Origin: Paracentrotus lividus
Lineage: Eukaryota > Echinodermata > Echinoidea > Camarodonta > Echinidae
NCBI GenBank assembly: GCA_940671915.1
Contig: CALNVZ010002100.1
Coordinates: 13,118,701 to 13,182,700 of the forward strand
Direction of reading: 5' to 3'
Length of the DNA: 64,000 nt
Shown: piece after piece, positions 1-13,003 of the stretch
How positions within the stretch are numbered: the first letter of the stretch is position 1
Layout of the letters: the number at the start of each line of letters is the position of its first letter
Notes under the pieces: generated by a model
Databases searched by the model: none
The model's input: the letters and a program-made list of their open reading frames with translations, nothing else
Told to the model about the DNA's origin: nothing
Made by a program: the position numbers and the translations under genes

Positions 1-3000
1 CTTATTCAATTATCTAATGAAAATGCAATTAGTAAGGGACCACTGTGTAGACCCCGTGGGATGTTTTTTGGGAACAAAGGTTTGAAAGTGGTTTGAGTTG
101 CTTAGAGGTCACTAATAAAATTAGCTTGGCTAGTCCCCCTGCTAACCCCGTCAACTCTCGTAGGGGTCAAAATAAGGTCAAATTGGGGCCAATAGGGGGG
201 TCAAATTTTTAAAAAGCCCGAATAGTATCAAAAGACATGGCAAATTGTTGGTCTTTTTCTACTGAACAAAAAGTGTACAGGATCAAATATCCATGACCTC
301 CTACTAAAAAGCTATGGCGGGAAAGTCAAAAGGTCAACGAACTTTCACATGAAGGCATATAAGGCCTACACTAGCTAAAATTGTTAGGAAACTGGCAAAT
401 TTTTCGTGTTTTTTTGTGTCTATTAATATATTATTTGGCTAAGAAAATTAATTGAGACTATTCTACTTTTAAAAAAATCACGATCAGTACATATAAGGGG
501 TCAAACTAAAGTCATTTGGGGTCAAATTGGTTCATTTAGGATCGAAATACGGAAAAGGAGTTAAAACATCTCCATTTTTTTTGGTGTATTGTCAAGTTAT
601 GTATAGAGAAGATTATTAAAACTAACAGATTTGTATTTCTAATCCCAGAAACCACATTCAATACATGTAAGGGTCATGAATATGGTAAAAGGGTCGATCG
701 ACCATTTTGGGTCAAAAATGTTACATTGACTTAGAGATTTATTGTGCTGCAATATGAACTAAAACCCCTTGAGCCATGAAATTCAAATTAAAAGTAGTAT
801 GAAACCATCATAAGAAGACAATCTAATTTGATCTTATAGAATGTGGGTGAAAGGTCAAGGGTCACATGGTCAACTTATGAAATTCCAGGTATTTTACTTC
901 GTTAAGGTCAACGCACTTTCACATGAAGGCAACAGGTACACAAGCTAAAATTGCTTGAATGACAATTTTTTCTGTTTTTTGTATCTCTTATATTATTATG
1001 ATTAAGAAAATCATATTTAGGAGATATAAGGGGTCAAACTAAGGTCATTTGGGGGGTCTAATTTGTGACCGAAAATCAGCGTCAGATCCGGATTTGATGG
1101 GGGGGGGGGGGCAAAATTGAAATTTCAGATTTTGGTACACCCCGATTTTTTTTTCCCGTCATGCCGGGCGAGCAAAAAGGTAGTACTCAAACTTTTTTCA
1201 TGTGACGCTGGGCGTGCAATAAGAGGGGGGGGGGGGAGGAGAATAGGGTAAAGGGGTTAAAGCAGTTCCAATTTCGTTGTACTGCTAAGTTGTGTGTAAA
1301 CTGATGGTTAAAACTAACAGACTTGTATTTTCTAATAAAAAACACATTCAATAAATGTAAGGGGTCAAAGGGTAAATCCCATCATTTAGGGTTTAAATGT
1401 TACATTGACCTAAACTGATGTGCACTCAGCTCATATTGATTGTCAAAGTATTTGGGATATAAGACAGACTTGTACAAATTAAAGTTGAGGTCCAGTACAA
1501 ATCTAAAACAGATTAAGATCGATGAATAACCCAACAATGCGCACTTCTCGTGCATTGTTCAGACGTTTACGAAAGCCCTCAGTTAAAAAAAAAAGTAATT
1601 TCAGATATAAAACTTCTTTGAATCTTGACATTTTACTAATACACAGTCTCATGTAATGAAATTCTTTTCATGGTGACATCATCATAGTTTCGTATCTCAA
1701 ATAGTTTTTGAGATACCACAATAACAAGGTAGATACCTATATTTCCTTTTAGGTTTACCTCTGTGACCCTTGACATTTGACCTAAATTTTCAAAAATTGT
1801 ATGAAGTTGTAATATACATAAACAAGCTTTTTCTAAAACTAATGTAATAACGAGGTAAATACCTGGAATTTCATATGTAACCCTTGACCTTTCACCTACA
1901 TTCTATAAGATCAAATTAGATTGTCTTCTTATGATGGTAAATACTACTTTTAAATTTGAATTTCATGGCTCAAGGGGTTTAAGTTTTCATATTGCAGCAC
2001 AATATCTCTAGGTCAATGTTACATTTTGACCCAAAATGACGATTGACCCTTTGACCCTATCATTTCTACTGGACCTCAACTTTAATTTGTACAAGTCTGT
2101 CACAAATTCTCGATTGATTTTATTAATCATAATAAATATAGTATAAGAATACAAAAAAAAAAAAAATGTCATTTCAAGCAATTTTAGCTTGTGTACTGTT
2201 ATGCCTTCATGTGAAAGTGCGTTGACCTTAACGAAGTAAATACCTGGAATTTCATAAATGACCATGTGACCTTTGACCTTTCACCTACATTCTATAAGAC
2301 CAAATTAGATTGTCTTCTTATGATGGTACATACTACTTTTAAATTTGAATTTCATGGCTCAAGGGTTTTAGTTTTCATATTGCAGCACATAATCTCTAGG
2401 TCAATGTAACATTTTGACTCAAAATGATCGATTGACTTTTACCATTATCATGGACGCCTTACTTGTATTGAATGTGGTTTCTGGATTAGAAATACAAATC
2501 TGTTAGTTTTAATAAACTTCTTATACATAACTTGACAATACCACACAAAATGGAGCTGTTTTAATTCCTTTTCCATATTTCGATCCTAAATGAACCAATT
2601 TGACCCCCAATGACCTTAGTTTGACCCCTTATATGTACTGATAGTGATTTTTTTTTTTTAAAGTAGAAATAGTCTCAATTAATTTTTAGCCATAATAATA
2701 TTAATAGACACAAAAAACACGAAATTTTGTCGTTCCTACAATTTTAGCTAGTGTAGGCCTTATATGCCTTCATGTGAAAGTTCATTGACCTTTTGACTTT
2801 CCCGCCATAGCTTTTTAGTGGGAGGTCATGGATATTTGATCCTGTACACTTTTTGTTCAGTAGAAGAGACCAACAATTTGCTTTGTCTTTTGGTACTATT
2901 CGGGCTTTTTAAAAATTTGACCCCCTATTGCCCCAATTTGACCTATTTTTGACCCCTACGAGAGTTGCCGGGGTTAGCAGAGGACTAGCCAAGCTAATTT

Positions 3001-3110
3001 TGATTAGTGATCTCTAAGCAACTCAAAACCACTTTCAAACCTTTGTTCCCACAAAACATCCACGGGGTCTACACAGTGGTCCTCTACTAAATTAGACAAT
3101 TTGGTTATTA
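1..3110. mobile_element. Foldback-like element, left copy
   Basis: Inside the left palindrome arm, about 1-1060 is an imperfect inverted copy of about 2070-3110. Both ends carry ggaccactgtgtagaccccg (reverse-complemented at the right end), followed by a matching series of ggtcaaa-rich blocks. The middle (about 1060-1840) is different and contains poly-G runs. The right sub-arm also has a direct duplication: the block with 'tgacctttcacctacattct' occurs near 1875 and again near 2272. The long inverted repeats, internal repetition and lack of coding capacity resemble foldback elements such as the TU class reported from sea urchins. Membership of that family is inference. A possible 6-bp flank duplication AATTAG lies on both sides. 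Confidence 0.65.
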
Positions 3111-4556
3111 CAATGAAAGTGGTCATTGGACAAAGTTAGAATCAAACCAAGTATGTATTGGGCCAAGCAGAATTCAGGGCAAATTTTTAGTAGACCAAAT
3201 AGGTTTAGCCCATGTGGTATAAGACGATTAGATAATTGGACCAACTGCTCTTAGACCAAGTGGATATAAACCGTTAAATGTTCTAGTGTCTGCACACTGA
3301 CAATGCTAAGTTTTCAAAAAAATGCTTTGGAGTGCGTAAACTTGACAAACTTTTCAAAGAATGTGAACCTGATTTTGGCATGAAGCGAGGGGAATAGACA
3401 GTGAAACTTGTCATGTGATACGGGATCATGTTATTTTGGGAAGCCGGATTGGATGACAGGAATCATAAGATGAATAACTGGCAGCAATAGTGGCTTGGGG
3501 GAGAAGTAGCATTTCCACTCCTGGGGATCACATCATTTGTCATGCAGACGAATGTCCTCATTTTTAGGGTCGAGTTTGAGCTTAAAGGTGGGGTATACTT
3601 TTGGTAAGATTTAATAACGTATCATGATTTGAAATCATATCAGTCTCACATGGAACACTCAAACTCATAACCATTACACCAATTGTTTGCATTTTGAATC
3701 TTTGTGAAAATTGGAATTTGACAATTAGATCTAGATCAGATTCAGCAACCTCTTTCGCCAATGATTTAAGAAACACCTTCCGAACGATAATTGCATAGAT
3801 GTCACAAATACAAGAATATAATCCTGAAATTTGCCTCCCCTTCCATGTATGCCTGTGAAGGTGTTTTAAATATCGAAAAGAAGAAACTAGCTCATCTTCC
3901 GGGACCCCAACATATTATTGTAACAATCTACACATCTACGTATATATTTTTGGATTACATTTTCACAATATATGTTTTTTTTGGGAAATATCTTTCATTT
4001 TATCTAAAAATAAATTCAAAATTGGAAAGTTTTTATATTTTTATATTGACCAAAACTGTACCCCAGCTTTAATACTTAAACTACTTCAGACCTTTTCAGT
4101 CAACGCATAGAACAAAGAAAGGTGCGTAATAGTCGAAATGAATCACTCAGTTTTTATGGAGCATACATTATTCTCTAAATAACAGCAGTTAGGAGTTCAG
4201 TTCGTAGCATGTAAACAGTAATGAGCCACATCTGAAGCCAAAGTAAACAAAAGTTGGTAAACCACAATCAAATAATGTCAGATTTCCCTAGCCAGTTTAT
4301 AAATAGTAAGACTTGCAGTTATGAAATCATGTAAGTAGAAAATGATTTGTAATAACTAATTGCATGATTTTTGATGTTGTTATCCTAATAATCTTTTTTA
4401 GGAACAAGGTATTAATGCTCTGCGAAACTCTGATTTGAGTTGAATTTAAAAAAAAAAAAATAATTTTTTTGGGGGGGTGGGGTGTAAGTCAATCCAGACA
4501 GTATGAGAAAAAGTCAGACCAAAGTGAGGTGTTCAGTCAAAACATTTATCTTTTTT
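3111..4556. repeat. Inner segment of the left palindrome arm
   Basis: About 1.45 kb between the foldback-like element and the spacer, repeated in reverse at 4704-6180 with very high identity. It looks like ordinary single-copy-type AT-rich DNA and encodes no recognisable protein. It ends in a poly-A/poly-T and poly-G stretch (4448-4482). Confidence 0.7.
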
Positions 4557-4678
4557 CAGCAAGTTATAGTAATTGCTTATTTTCTCTCCTGCATCGTCTG
4601 TATTTAAACTTTTTCCATTTTAGATTTTTGATCAAAACTTCATTGTTCTATTTCAATAAGAATTTTCAAAAATCCAGG
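4557..4678 (+). repeat. Palindrome spacer, copy of 11239-11356
   Basis: This stretch, from agcaagttatagtaattgc to aaaaatccagg, is not part of the inverted arms. It matches 11239-11356 in the same orientation with only a few mismatches. The copy stops directly at the N gap. Confidence 0.85.
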
Positions 4679-4703
4679 NNNNNNNNNNNNNNNNNNNNNN
4701 NNN
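4679..4703. other. Assembly gap (25 N)
   Basis: Twenty-five undetermined bases lie at the centre of the palindrome, where a hairpin or a wrong contig join would be expected to break an assembly. Confidence 0.99.
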
Positions 4704-4794
4704 GAAAAAGATATATGTTTTGACTGAACACCTCACTTTGGTCTGACTTTTTCTCATACTGTCTGGTTTGACTTACACCCCCACCCCCCCCCCC

Positions 4795-4839
<45 letters not shown>

Positions 4840-6179
4840 CAACTTCAAATCAGAGTTTGCAGAGCATTAATACCTTGTTCCTAAAAAAGATTATTAGGAT
4901 ACAACAATCAAAAATCATGCAATTAGTTATTACAAATCATTTTCTACTTACATGATTTCAATAACTGCAAGTCTTACTATTTATAACTGGCTAGGGAAAT
5001 CTGACATTATTTGATTGTGGTTTACCAAACTTTTGTTTACTTTGGCTTCAGATGTGGCTCATTACTGTTACATGCTACGAACTGAACTCCTAACTGCTGT
5101 TATTTAGAGAATAATGTTATGCTCCATAAAAACTGAGTGATTCATTTCGACTATTAACGCACCTTTCTTTGTTCTATGGCGTTGACTGAAAAGGTCTGAA
5201 GTAGTTTAAGTATTAAGCTGGGGTACAGTTTTTGGTCAATATAAAATATAAAACTTTCCAATTTTTGAATTTATTTTTAGATAAAATGAAAGATATTTCC
5301 CAAAAAAAACATATATTGTGAAAATGTAATCCAAAAATATATACGTAGATGTGTAGATTGTTACAATAATATGTTGGGGTCCGCGGAAGATGAGCTAGTT
5401 TCTTCTTTTCGATATTTAAAACACCTTCACAGGCATACATGGAAGGGGAGGCAAATTTCAGGATTATATTCTTGTATTTGTGACATCTATGCAATTATCG
5501 TTCGGAAGGTGTTTCTTAAATCATTGGCCGAAAGAGGTTGCTGAATCTGATCTAGATCTAATTGTCAAATTCCAATTTTCACAAAGATTCAAAATGCAAA
5601 CAATTGGTGTAATGGTTATGAGTTTGAGTGTTCCATGTGAGACTGATATGATTTCAAATCATGATACGTTATTAAATCTTACCAAAAGTATACCCAACCT
5701 TTAAGCTCAAACTCGACCCTAAAAATGAGGACATTCGTCTGCATGACAAATGATGTGATCCCCAGGAGTGGAAATGCTACTTCTCCCCCAAGCCACTATT
5801 GCTGCCAGTTTATTCATCTATGATTCCTGTCATCCAATCCGGCTTCCCAAAATAACATGATCCCGTATCACATGACAAGTTTCACTGTCTATTCCCCTCG
5901 CTTCATGCCAAAATCAGGTTCACATTCTTTGAAAAGTTTGTCAAGTTTACGCACTCCAAAGCATTTTTTTGAAAACTTAGCATTGTCAGTGTGCAGACAC
6001 TAGAACATTTAACGGTTAATATCCACTTGGTCTAAGAGCAGTTGTCCAATTATCTAATCGTCTTATACCACATGGCTAAACCTATTTGGTCTACTAAAAA
6101 TTTGCCCTGAATTCTGCTTGGCCCAATACATACTTGGTTTGATTCTAACTTTGTCCAATGACCACTTTCATTGTAATAA
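4704..6179. repeat. Inner segment of the right palindrome arm
   Basis: Reverse complement of 3111-4556. It starts with a long poly-T run (about 4798-4834) where the left arm has a shorter A/T tract. No gene was recognised. Confidence 0.7.
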
Positions 6180-9100
6180 CCAAATTGTCTAATTTGTCAG
6201 GACCACTGTGTAGACCCCGTGGATGTTTGTGGGAACAAAGGTTGAAAGTGGTTTTGAGTTGCTTAGAGATCACTAATCAAAATTAGTTGGCTAGTCCTCT
6301 GCTAACCCCGGCAACTCTCGTAGGGTCAAAATAAGGTCAAATGGGCAATAGGGGTCAAATTTTTAAAATGCCCGAATAGTACCAAAAGACAAAGCAAATT
6401 GTTGGTCTCTTTCTACTGAACAAAAAGTGTACAGGATCAAATATCCATGACCTCCCACTAAAAAGCTATGGCGGGAAAGTCAAAAGGTCAATGAACTTTC
6501 ACAGAAGGCATATAAGGCCTACACTAGCTAAAATTGTTAGGAACGACAAATTTTCGTGTTTTTTGTGTCTATTAATATTTTATTATGGCTAAGAAAATTA
6601 ATTGAGACTATTTCTACTTTAAAAAAAAAAAATCACTATCAGTACATATAAGGGGTCAAACTAAGGTCATTTGGGGGTCAAATTGGTTCATTTAGGATCG
6701 AAATATGGAAAAGGAATTAAAACAGCTCCATTTTGTGTGGTATTGTCAAGTTATGTATAAGAAGTTTATTAAAACTAACAGATTTGTATTTCTAATCCAG
6801 AAACCACATTCAATACAAGTAAGGGTCATGATAATGGTAAAAGGGTCAATCGATCAATTTTTGAGTCAAAATGTTACATTGACCTAGAGATATTGTGCTG
6901 CAATATGAAAACTAAAACCCTTGAGCCATGAATTCAAATTTAAAAGTAGTATGCCATCATAAGAGACAATCTAATTTGGTCTCTATAGATGTAGGTGAAA
7001 GGTCAAAGGTCACATTGGTCATTTTATGAAATTCCAGGTATTTACTTCGTTAAGGTCAACGCACTTTCACATGAAGGCATACAGGTAACAAGCTAAAATT
7101 GCTTGAAATCGACATTTTTTTTTTTTTTTTTGTATCTTATATATTTATTATGATTAATAAAATCAATCGAGAATTTGTGACAGAACTTGTACAAAATTAA
7201 AGTTGAGGTCCAGTAGAAAATGATAGGGTCAAAGGGTCAACTCGATCATTTTGGGTCAAAATGTAACATTGACCTAGAGATATTGTGCTGCAATATGAAA
7301 ACTTAAACCCCTTGAGCCATGAAATTCAAATTTAAAAGTAGTATTTACCATCATAAGAAGACAATCTAATTTGATCTTATAGAATGTAGGTGAAGGTCAA
7401 GGGTTACATATGAAATTCCATATTTACCTCGTTATTACATTAGTTTTAGAAAAAGCTTGTTTATGTATATTACCAACTTCATACAATTTTTGAAAATTTT
7501 AGGTCAAATGTCAAGGTCACAGAGGTAAACCTAAAAGGAATATAGGTATCTACCTTGTTATTGTGGTATCTCAAAAACTATTTAGATACGAAACTATGAT
7601 GATGTCACCATGAAAGAATTTCATTACATGAGACTGTGTATTAGTAAAATGTCAAGATTCAAAGAAGTTTTATATCTGAAATTACTTTTTTTTTTAACTG
7701 AGGGCTTTCGTAAACGTCTGAACAATGCCAGGAGAAGTGCGCATTGTTGGTTTATTCATCGATCTTTATCTGTTTTAGATTTGTACTGACCTCAACTTTA
7801 ATTTGTACAAGTCTGTCTTATATCCCAAATACTTTGACAATCAATATGAGCTGAGTGCACATCAGTTTAGGTCAATGTAACATTTAAACCCAAATGATGG
7901 ATTTACCCTTTGACCCCTTACATTTATTGAATGTGTTTTTTTATTAGAAATACAAGTCTGTTAGTTTTAACCATCAGTTTACACACAACTTAGCAGTACA
8001 ACGAAATTGGAACTGCTTTACCCCTTTACCCTATTCTCCTCCCCCCCCCCCCTCTTATTGCACGCCAGCGTCACATGAAAAAAGTTTGATGTACTACCTT
8101 TTTGCTCGCCCGGCAATGACGGAAAAAAATCGGGGTGTACCAAAATCTGAAATTTCAATTTGCCCCCCCCCCCATCAAATCCTGGATCTGACGCTGATTT
8201 CGGTCACAAATTAGACCCCCAATGACCTAGTTTGACCCTTATATCTCCTAAATATGATTTTCTTAATCATAATAAATATAAGAGATACAAAAAACAGAAA
8301 ATTGTCATTTCAAGCAATTTTAGCTTGTGTACCTGTTATTGCCTTCATGTGAAGTGCGTTGACCTTAACGAAGTAAATACCTGAATTTCATACGTTGACC
8401 ATGTGACCCTTGACCTTTCACCCACATTCTATAAGATCAAATTAGATTGTCTTCTTATGATGGTTCATACACTACTTTTAAATTGAATTTCATGGCTCAA
8501 GGGGTTTTAGTTTTCATATTGCAGCACAATATCTCTAAGTCATATGTAACATTTTGACCCAAAATGGTCATCGATTGACCCTTTCCATATCATGACCCTT
8601 ACATGTATTGAATGTGGTTTCTGGATTAGAATAATCAAATCTGTTAGTTTTAAATAATCTTCTTATACATAACTTGACAATACCACCAAAAAATGGAGAT
8701 GTTTTAACTCCTTTTCCGTATTTCGATCCTAAATGAACCAATTTGACCCCAAATGACTTTAGTTTGACCCCTTATATGTACTGATCGTGATTTTTTAAAA
8801 GTAGAATAGTCTCAATTAATTTTCTTAGCCATTATATATATTAATAGACACAAAAAACACGAAAAATTTGCCAGTTCCTAACAATTTAGCTAGTGTAGGC
8901 CTTATATGCCTTCATGTGAAAGTTCGTTGACCTTTTGACTTTCCCGCCATAGGCTTTTTAGTAGGAGGTCATGGATATTTGATCCGTGTCACTTTTTTGT
9001 TCAGTAAGAAGAGACCAACATTTGTCGCCATGTCTTTTGATACATTGCGGCTTTTTAAAATTTGCACCCCTATTGGACCTATTGACCTTATTTTGACCCC

Positions 9101-9255
9101 TGAGAGTTGCCGGGGGTTAGCAGGGGACTAGCCAAGCTAATTTTTATTAGTGACCTCTAAGCAACTCAAACCACTTTCAAACCTTTGTTCCCAAAAAACA
9201 TCCACGGGGTCTACACAGTGGTCCTCTACTAATTGCATTTTCATCTAGATAATTG
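6180..9255. mobile_element. Foldback-like element, right copy (inverted)
   Basis: This is the mirror image of the element at 1-3110, in the right palindrome arm. It has the same ends (ggaccactgtgtagaccccg at about 6201 and its complement near 9210), the same internal poly-C/poly-G tract (about 8040 and 8165) and the same repeated ggtcaaa blocks. No open reading frame of a transposase type was seen. Confidence 0.65.
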
Positions 9256-9289
9256 AATAAGTGGTGTTAGAACTCAAAGACTGATATAG

Positions 9290-11238
9290 TTGGGTGACTG
9301 AACCGTGGTTTGGATCTCACAATCCGCGCTACTGCCAATCAACTTCAGGGTCATGTTCTCTTTTCCACCGAGACAGAGTGAGCGCCGAGGAGGAGCGTTA
9401 GCTCTCTATGTAAGGAATGACTTGGCTCCTGCTACTTTTGGGACGGACCTCATACCACCACATCTTGAGATTCTCTGGGTCAAGCAGATCTGCAGATTAT
9501 GTGAAGGTAAAATGAACTTTCATCTGTGTTGTATATGCTCCCCCTGTTCACCTCATCATGATGACGTCATTGATCATCTCATATCGATGGAGATCACATT
9601 CGATGTACTTACCCAGATGCTTCACTCCTTGTGATCGGGACTTCAATGACTAGACACTAACCATATTCGAGAGACATCTCAACATTGCGCAGATTGTAAA
9701 AGACCATACTCGCAATGACCGATTTTAGACAAGATATTTACAGACGTACAACCTGATAAGTATAATGAAGCTATCATCAAAGCACCAATTGCAAACTCTG
9801 ATCATGCCGTGTGTGTTGGTCACACCAATTCGTCAAAGTTCAAGCTCAGAGTGCCAGTAACGACACAGCCGTCCATTAAGAGACTCGAACATAAGATCCT
9901 TCGGTCAATGGATTACGGCGTACAACTTCGATTGTTTACGTGAACTGCGAACACCAAGATGATATTGGTGGATAATGCTTTGCTAGGATGCTCCTCTGCC
10001 CAAGCATATCAAAAGCACTTCCCATTGTTGTCACCAAGAGAAAGGAAACTGACAAGCCTTGGATAACTGATCGAGTCGCTGTCACTTATCAAAGCCGTCA
10101 ACGTGCTTTCAACTCTGGCAACGCGTGACTTGTTCAAGCGGTACCGCATCTCGCATTTGTGTTCAACATGAGATCAAGAGGTGCAAGAAGCTTTCTATGC
10201 TCGTCGGATTCGTAGATTAAGAGCTTCTGACCAGCAAAATGGCACAAAGCAAATCCGCAATATAGCAGGATTATCAAGCCAGGCCATGTCTTTGCCCACG
10301 TCGTTGGCCACAATGATTTACAACAGGCCAATAAGATTAATGAACACTTTTCCTCGCATTTGTAACGAGCTTCCGCGGTTGGACTACTTCACACTTCGCG
10401 GCATACCTTCCAGCGTCTTCACCTGCACCTGCCTATTCATCAGCATGAAGTCTATAAGATCTTGAAAGGTTTAAAAACCTCCAAGGCTACGCTGAAGTGT
10501 GACCTACCTGTGAAAGTTATCAAGGAATTCGCTTTGGAACTATCTGTGCATTGTCGACGCATCTTTAATAGCCATCCTTCAATCTGGTAGTTATCCGCCA
10601 CTCTTGGAGAAGGCAGTGGTGCATACACCTATACCGAAAAAGCACCCCGTCGCAACAATGTCTGATCTACGGACCGCTTTCTAATTACTGCCTATCTTTC
10701 TCGTGTCATGGAATCATTTCTATCCAAGTGGCTCTTTCGCGGATCGTTTCTCCTGTAATCGATTCTCGACAGTTCGCAATATCCTAGGTACTTACTAACA
10801 ACTCACTACTTAGCCAGTCTCCTTGCTACCATCACTAAGCGGTACTGACAAAACAGGTCAGCGTGTGCGTCGCTGCTGTACATTCGTATTTTGCCAAAGC
10901 TCTTCGATAGGGTGAATCACAATGTGGTTTAATCAAAAGTTGATTGATTATGGTGTGGATAAATCAATATTGCCCGATTTTGTGTAGCTTCCTCAGCAAC
11001 AGGAAAACGAAGCTGTTAAAGTCGAGTAAAGCCATAGTCAAGTGACCTGGAAGTCAGCAAGCGGTGTCCCACAGGGGACTAATTGGCTTGCGCGGTGCTT
11101 TTCTTGCCATTGTTAATGATGCTGTCAATCGACGTTGCATGCTTCGTTGGAAATACGTCGAAATGCTATTTGAGTTTAGTGGAAGTGCGTTCTAGTGCAA
11201 ATCTAGCATACATCCTTCAATCACCAATTGATGTAGCA
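9290..11238 (+). pseudogene. Degenerate non-LTR retrotransposon (LINE)
   Basis: Conceptual translation in shifting frames gives pieces of a LINE polyprotein in the correct order. An AP-endonuclease-like part (GALALYVRNDL, about 9390-9430) is followed by reverse transcriptase pieces: a VMESFLSKWLF-like block (about 10705-10740), FDRVNHN (about 10900-10925), a CPTGD/SGVPQGT-like block (about 11060-11080) and a Y-VDD-like catalytic region near 11140-11160. Many frameshifts and stops make it inactive. The RT blocks look most like the CR1/jockey side of the LINE tree, at low confidence. It begins about 30 bases after the palindrome ends. Confidence 0.75.
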
Positions 11239-11356
11239 AGTTATAGTAATTGCTTATTTTCTCTCCTGCATTGTCTGTATTTAAACTTTTTCCATTTTTG
11301 ATTTTTGATCAAAACTTCATAGTTCTATTTCAACAAGTATTTTCAAAAATCCAGGG
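11239..11356 (+). repeat. Second copy of the palindrome-spacer sequence
   Basis: About 118 bases near-identical to 4557-4678. It directly follows the LINE remnant. From 11357 to about 11765 nothing recognisable follows. Confidence 0.8.
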
Positions 11357-11765
11357 AAGTCTACAAGTACTTTGATGTGTAAGCAAAGGGAACCTAACAT
11401 GGTTCAAATGTAGTATCCATCTGGCAAGAAGGCAGTCCCCAAGTGCCCCAGGGCCATTGCTATAGTTTGTTTAACTTCTTTAAAAAAAAAGAGAATGAGA
11501 ATTGCTTGTTTTTAAACAATCGTGATAGGAATCTTCATTTGGTAAAGGTGCATTTACACCTAGCTGACTTAGATGGCAATTTGATGACGGTCTGTGCAGT
11601 GCTGTATATAGAGGGAGGCTTGTGTCTGGGCACATCCTTTTCAGTAGATATGAACAGCCGTTTTGTATAATGCTTGACTAACAAAGCAATTTGTGCCATG
11701 TTGATAACTACTGAAACAGAATTAGCTAGACTCTCTCTATCGCATCGTACGAGTCGCCCTCGAAT

Positions 11766-12135
11766 GGTGGTATCTCACTTCGCGGAGTCGTCTCTGCAAC
11801 TCAAACACTCAGAGATGTCTCCAATACTTTTTCCGTTGCGAAGACATCTCTGATACCTAATTCCATCGCGGAGACGTCTCTGATACTGTTTATCTGTCAC
11901 AGAGACACCTCCGATACCTTTTTTCTGTCGCGGAGACGTCTGCGATGCTGTTTTTCCGTTTTTACGGAGACATCTGCGATGATTTTTTGTAAAGAATATG
12001 ATAGATATGGAGATGTCTCCGATACTATGTTACCTTCGCAGTATTTGCAGTATAGATGTCTCTGCGACAAGTTTCTATACCGTCTTAAAACCGTCTCAAA
12101 GTAGTCTCAAATCCGTCTCATTGCAAGTGAGATGT
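11766..12135. mobile_element. GGTATCTCAC / GAGACGTCTC MITE, copy 1
   Basis: Begins ggtggtatctcacttcgcgg and ends near caagtgagat. The inside is a chain of short palindromic modules such as gagacgtctc and gagatgtctc, often followed by 'tgatac' and a T-run. Related copies are at 34798, 54974 and 58319. There is no coding capacity, so it would be a non-autonomous DNA element. Confidence 0.7.
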
Positions 12136-12257
12136 GTGAATGCGGCTTATAGGGGATCTCAAAGTGTTGAATTACAGTACCCATATCCAACAATGGTGAA
12201 TGTTCAAAGAGCACTTCCACCTTTTTGAAATAGAGGAACCTTTATATGACAATGTCT

Positions 12258-13003
12258 AAGGATAGGAAATGTATTAAGGTCATTCAGGAAACAAGAGAGA
12301 GATACCCAAAACTTGTCTATTGTTTGCATATAACAGTTGTTATTATGTCAAGCAAGTCATTGGAAAGCTGCTGTAGAATTCCTGGCAGCTTAAGAAGGAT
12401 TTGAACTGGTCTACTGTTGCACTTGCTCATCATGGCTGATGTTGTTCCACATTGTTCCAGATTTGTCTTGCTCCATTCATTTGATTCTTAAAGTCATTCT
12501 TCCATTCTCCTAATTTATGCAAGAATTCTGAATGTATGTTATTATGCAAACAAAAACTTTAAATAAGAAAGAACTCTATTGGAGAACCAGTAGGTGTTCT
12601 GCTTTTTACTAACTGTGACCAAAATGTTTTAGAGTTAGTTGGTGTATATAAGCAGGGGTGTTCTGTGATAGAGTGTGGCGGGAATGTGTCAGGCAGGGCC
12701 AGTGCATAGTTGGGGGGTAAAGGGGGGAAAATAATGTAATATGAAAGTAAAATAAAGATGGATAATGTGACTTGACTCACAACAGTGACTATGACATCAC
12801 ATTATATAATTATGATAATATATAATTATGATAACTTTTAAAGGTAAGATGGCTGTGCACTGGCCCTGTTTATTATTAGTCTTTCATGTCAGCATTTCCC
12901 TGCTGGCATGAGACTACGAAGTAATAAATCTTGAAACATAACCGGCATTTTCGACTCGAAAATGGTAAAATTCTGACAAAAATTGAATGATTAAAAAAAA
13001 AAA
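12258..13003 (+). mobile_element. Dispersed ~740-bp repeat ending in poly(A), copy 1
   Basis: This copy matches the reverse complement of about 57574-58315 throughout. It ends in an A-run (12992-13003), as retroposed sequences do. It contains an inner inverted pair (cagggccagtgca near 12693, tgcactggccctg near 12857) that looks like an older ~180-bp MITE, and a TATA-like tatataag at about 12647. Retroposon or solo LTR are both possible. The family is not recognised. Confidence 0.7.

Larger units (their letters stand above)
1..9262. repeat. Giant inverted repeat (palindrome), arms ~4.6 kb
   Basis: The left arm (1 to about 4556) reads as the reverse complement of the right arm (4704 to about 9262). 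For example, the opening cttattcaattatct returns as agataattgaataag at 9248-9262, and the segment around 3582-3850 returns almost unchanged at 5440-5705. Differences are mostly single bases and homopolymer lengths. The arms meet at a 118-base spacer (4557-4678) and a run of 25 N. The left limit coincides with the window edge, so the palindrome may extend further. Paired short ORFs in both arms (3582-3776 and 5480-5704; 3791-4072 and 5213-5494) are mirror images and do not look like real genes. It is either a genuine inverted duplication, a very large foldback-type element, or a head-to-head assembly join. Confidence 0.9.

Noticed and set aside
3582..5704. Mirror-image 64-93 aa open frames in the palindrome arms
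   Set aside because: They appear in both arms only because the DNA is duplicated. They have no domain, and frameshifts between the copies argue against selection.
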